Source of the DNA: Shewanella intestini
GTDB taxonomy: Bacteria > Pseudomonadota > Gammaproteobacteria > Enterobacterales > Shewanellaceae
Direction: 5' to 3'
Assembly (NCBI RefSeq): GCF_018221465.1
Contig: NZ_JAAIKR010000001.1
Span: 248,001-312,000 of the forward strand
Length of the DNA stretch: 64,000 bases
Each line of letters starts with the position of its first letter. The stretch's first letter is position 1. A program made the position numbers and the translations under genes. The notes beneath the pieces are model-generated. The model was given only the letters and a program-made list of their open reading frames with translations. It had not been told where the DNA came from and made no database searches. Of this stretch, positions 62,250 through 64,000 are shown piece after piece.

Positions 62250-63182
62250 ATGCAGCATTTAAATTACAATCACCTTTATTATTTTTGGATGGTTAAACGA
62301 AAAGGGTCAGTGACAAAAGCTGCAGAGGCACTTTGTCTTGCTCCGCAAACAATAACAGGGCAAATTCGAGCATTAGAAGAACGTCTAAAAGGTACCTTAT
62401 TTAAACGAGTCGGGCGCAGTTTAGAAGCGACTGAGCTAGGGGAGTTAGTCTTTCGCTATGCTGATAAAATGTTTAACTTAAGCTATGAAATGCTTGATGT
62501 TTTAAATTACCAAAAAGACGAGTCTATTTTGTTTGAAGTGGGAATTGCTGATGCGCTTTCAAAGGCACTCGCTAGTCGAGTGTTATTAAGTGTTATTCCT
62601 ACCGATAGTTCAATGCATTTAGCATGTTATGAAGCCACTCATAGCAGTTTAATGCAGCGGTTGCGAGAGCATAAGTTAGATATGATTTTATCTGATTGTG
62701 CTGGTCAGTCTTTAAAGTATCCCGATATTTTATCTAAAAAGCTCGGTGAATGTGGTATTAGCTTTTTCAGCTCAGAGCCGATTGATATTGAGTTTCCAAC
62801 TTGCTTAGAGCATGAAAAGCTATTAATTCCGAGTAAACGCACTTCGTTAGGGCAGCAATTACATCGCTGGTTTTCTGATAAAAACTTAAATGTCAGTATC
62901 TTAGGTGAGTTTGATGACGCTGCAATGATGAAAGCATTTGGCTATTTCCGGCGCGGGATTTTTATTGCGCCGTCGATTTATCGCCATGATATACTCGCGC
63001 AAGGGATGTATTTGCTGGGTGAAACCATGGATGTACGTGAAGAGTATCACGTCATGTTTGCTGAACGAATGATCCAGCATCCAGCGGTAAAAAGACTATT
63101 AGAAACTGATTTTTCTGATTTATTTTCAGGTAATGATCAGCAAGTCCGAGCATTCGAACATAGGAATAAACAAAGTAATTAG
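62250..63182 (+). CDS. nhaR: NhaR-like LysR transcriptional activator
   Basis: NhaR activates nhaA in response to Na+. The 310-residue LysR protein starts MQHLNYNHLYYFWMVKRKGSVTKAAEALCLAPQTITGQIRALEERL, matching E. coli NhaR closely. The helix-turn-helix is about 19-42. The effector domain fills the rest (FAERMIQHPAVKRLLETDF near the end). A GAGGAG ribosome binding site precedes the ATG. It has its own promoter region after the terminator and lies 18 bases before sdhE. Confidence 0.95.
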   Translation: MQHLNYNHLYYFWMVKRKGSVTKAAEALCLAPQTITGQIRALEERLKGTLFKRVGRSLEATELGELVFRYADKMFNLSYEMLDVLNYQKDESILFEVGIADALSKALASRVLLSVIPTDSSMHLACYEATHSSLMQRLREHKLDMILSDCAGQSLKYPDILSKKLGECGISFFSSEPIDIEFPTCLEHEKLLIPSKRTSLGQQLHRWFSDKNLNVSILGEFDDAAMMKAFGYFRRGIFIAPSIYRHDILAQGMYLLGETMDVREEYHVMFAERMIQHPAVKRLLETDFSDLFSGNDQQVRAFEHRNKQSN

Positions 63183-63200
63183 CCGTTTAAGGAGAGACAG

Positions 63201-63449
63201 TTGGAGTTGATGAATATTGCCAGAGTTCGATGGGCTTGCCGTCGTGGTATGTTGGAGTTAGATGTTTTATTTCAGCCTTTTGTCGAAGCTCAATATCAAG
63301 AGTTAACGGAGACAGATAAACACACTTTTATCCGCCTGTTAGAATGTGAAGACCCAGAGTTATTTGCTTGGTTTATGGGACATGAAGTGTGTCCAGATCC
63401 TACCCTTGCAGATATGGTGATAAAAGTGCGCGGGCGCGCAATAGCTTAA
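63201..63449 (+). CDS. sdhE: succinate dehydrogenase flavinylation factor SdhE
   Basis: SdhE promotes covalent FAD attachment to SdhA and FrdA. The 82-residue helical protein has the signature WACRRGMLELD (about 11-21), including RGxxE. AAGGAGAG lies five bases before a TTG codon at 63201, which is the chosen start; an ATG at 63210 would drop three residues and has poorer spacing. It is 18 bases after nhaR. Convergent with nadB, its usual neighbour. Confidence 0.93.
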   Translation: MELMNIARVRWACRRGMLELDVLFQPFVEAQYQELTETDKHTFIRLLECEDPELFAWFMGHEVCPDPTLADMVIKVRGRAIA

Positions 63450-63461
63450 TTCGAACAACTT

Positions 63462-63489
63462 ATATAAGCACCGCTGATGGTGCTTATAT
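63462..63489. terminator. hairpin between sdhE and nadB
   Basis: ATATAAGCACC and GGTGCTTATAT are perfect 11-base arms around six bases, 12 bases after the sdhE stop. There is no real T run, so it may be a weak or rho-assisted terminator. Confidence 0.55.
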
Positions 63490-63554
63490 GCTGTTCATAA
63501 CACTGATTTTAGCCAAAGGTCAGTGGTGTTACTAACGTCATTCAGCCATTAAGG

Positions 63555-64000
63555 TTAATTGTCAGGCTTTAATACTGTGGGCTGTGGATTTTCAAGCTGC
63601 TGTGGGTAATCAAGATTGTAATGTAAGCCACGGCTTTCTTTACGCTCCATTGCACTGCGAATAATAAGCTCAGCCACTTGCACCAAATTGCGCAGCTCAA
63701 GTAAATTATTACTCACTCGGAAATTAGAGTAATACTCTTGAATTTCTTGTTGCAGCATTAAGCAGCGACGCAAGGCTCGCTCAAGGCGTTTATCCGTTCT
63801 TACAATACCGACATAATCCCACATAAATAAACGTAATTCATGCCAATTATGAGCAATAACGACTTCTTCATCTGAGTTACCAACCTGGCTTTCATCCCAA
63901 GATGGAATCGTGGGGTATGTGGTATGTTTATGCAATTGAGATTCGATATCTTGAGATGCCGCGCGAGCAAAGACTAAACACTCTAGCAGTGAATTACTTG
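63555..64000 (-). CDS. nadB: L-aspartate oxidase, C-terminal part
   Basis: NadB oxidises aspartate to iminoaspartate in NAD synthesis. Only the last 148 codons lie in the window; the gene runs off the right edge on the minus strand. The visible frame starts [21 protein letters not shown], the typical end of the FAD fold. The C-terminal helical domain follows, with [22 protein letters not shown] and [31 protein letters not shown]. This part is normal in sequence and length. The FAD-binding N-terminus is not seen. Confidence 0.93.
   Translation of the reverse strand, partial: SNSLLECLVFARAASQDIESQLHKHTTYPTIPSWDESQVGNSDEEVVIAHNWHELRLFMWDYVGIVRTDKRLERALRRCLMLQQEIQEYYSNFRVSNNLLELRNLVQVAELIIRSAMERKESRGLHYNLDYPQQLENPQPTVLKPDN

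Overview
The window is a gammaproteobacterial chromosome segment, almost certainly from a Shewanella species, probably of the cold-water, AT-richer kind. The strongest support is gene order. gltD-gltB-yhcC-hptA-oxyR-cyaC-mutH-rppH-ptsP-TSUP-nhaA-nhaR-sdhE-nadB and rpsU-yqeY-dnaG-rpoD opposite tsaD-plsY-folBK-uppP are both as I remember them in Shewanella. HptA is the stand-alone phosphotransfer protein of the Shewanella Arc system. About 60 genes are intact. I saw no rRNA, CRISPR array, insertion sequence, integrase or prophage. One tRNA gene is present.

Layout. 1-8.5 kb is accessory: a small unknown protein, a DUF599 membrane protein, a 13-copy octamer repeat, a HlyD/DUF2955/MarR efflux-type operon with a clear palindromic operator, and a two-gene operon pairing a membrane AAA-like protein (degenerate Walker motifs) with an MscS channel. 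9-14 kb holds a secreted multidomain chitinase, a cysteine-synthase-family enzyme and a SEC-C protein. 14.3-24.5 kb is core: tRNA-Ile2, the macromolecular synthesis operon, tsaD, plsY, folB-folK, uppP, an RlmA-like methyltransferase and lpp. 24.8-39.7 kb carries cca, gspAB, hemL, pyrB, a ClC chloride protein, erpA, anmK, an M23 endopeptidase and tyrS. 39.9-43.2 kb is a leftward run of mtnN, a CobD-like protein and three small genes. 43.5-64 kb holds glutamate synthase and a redox/cAMP regulatory group (hptA, oxyR, cyaC), then mutH, rppH, ptsP, a TSUP transporter, thyA, nhaA-nhaR, sdhE and the start-truncated nadB.

Points of most interest. (1) The AT-rich mutH-rppH gap contains two near-identical convergent DnaA-box pairs with the same 5-bp spacing, a replication-control-like layout away from the usual oriC genes. 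(2) The AAA-like/MscS pair looks like an ATPase-derived sensor joined to a mechanosensitive channel. (3) thyA is inverted, of the 283-residue type, and lgt, which normally precedes it, is absent. (4) There is an octamer repeat, a 26-bp perfect hairpin after lpp, and an 18-bp palindrome before pyrB.

Limits: all identifications are by reading the protein sequences and remembered family motifs. No database search was run.
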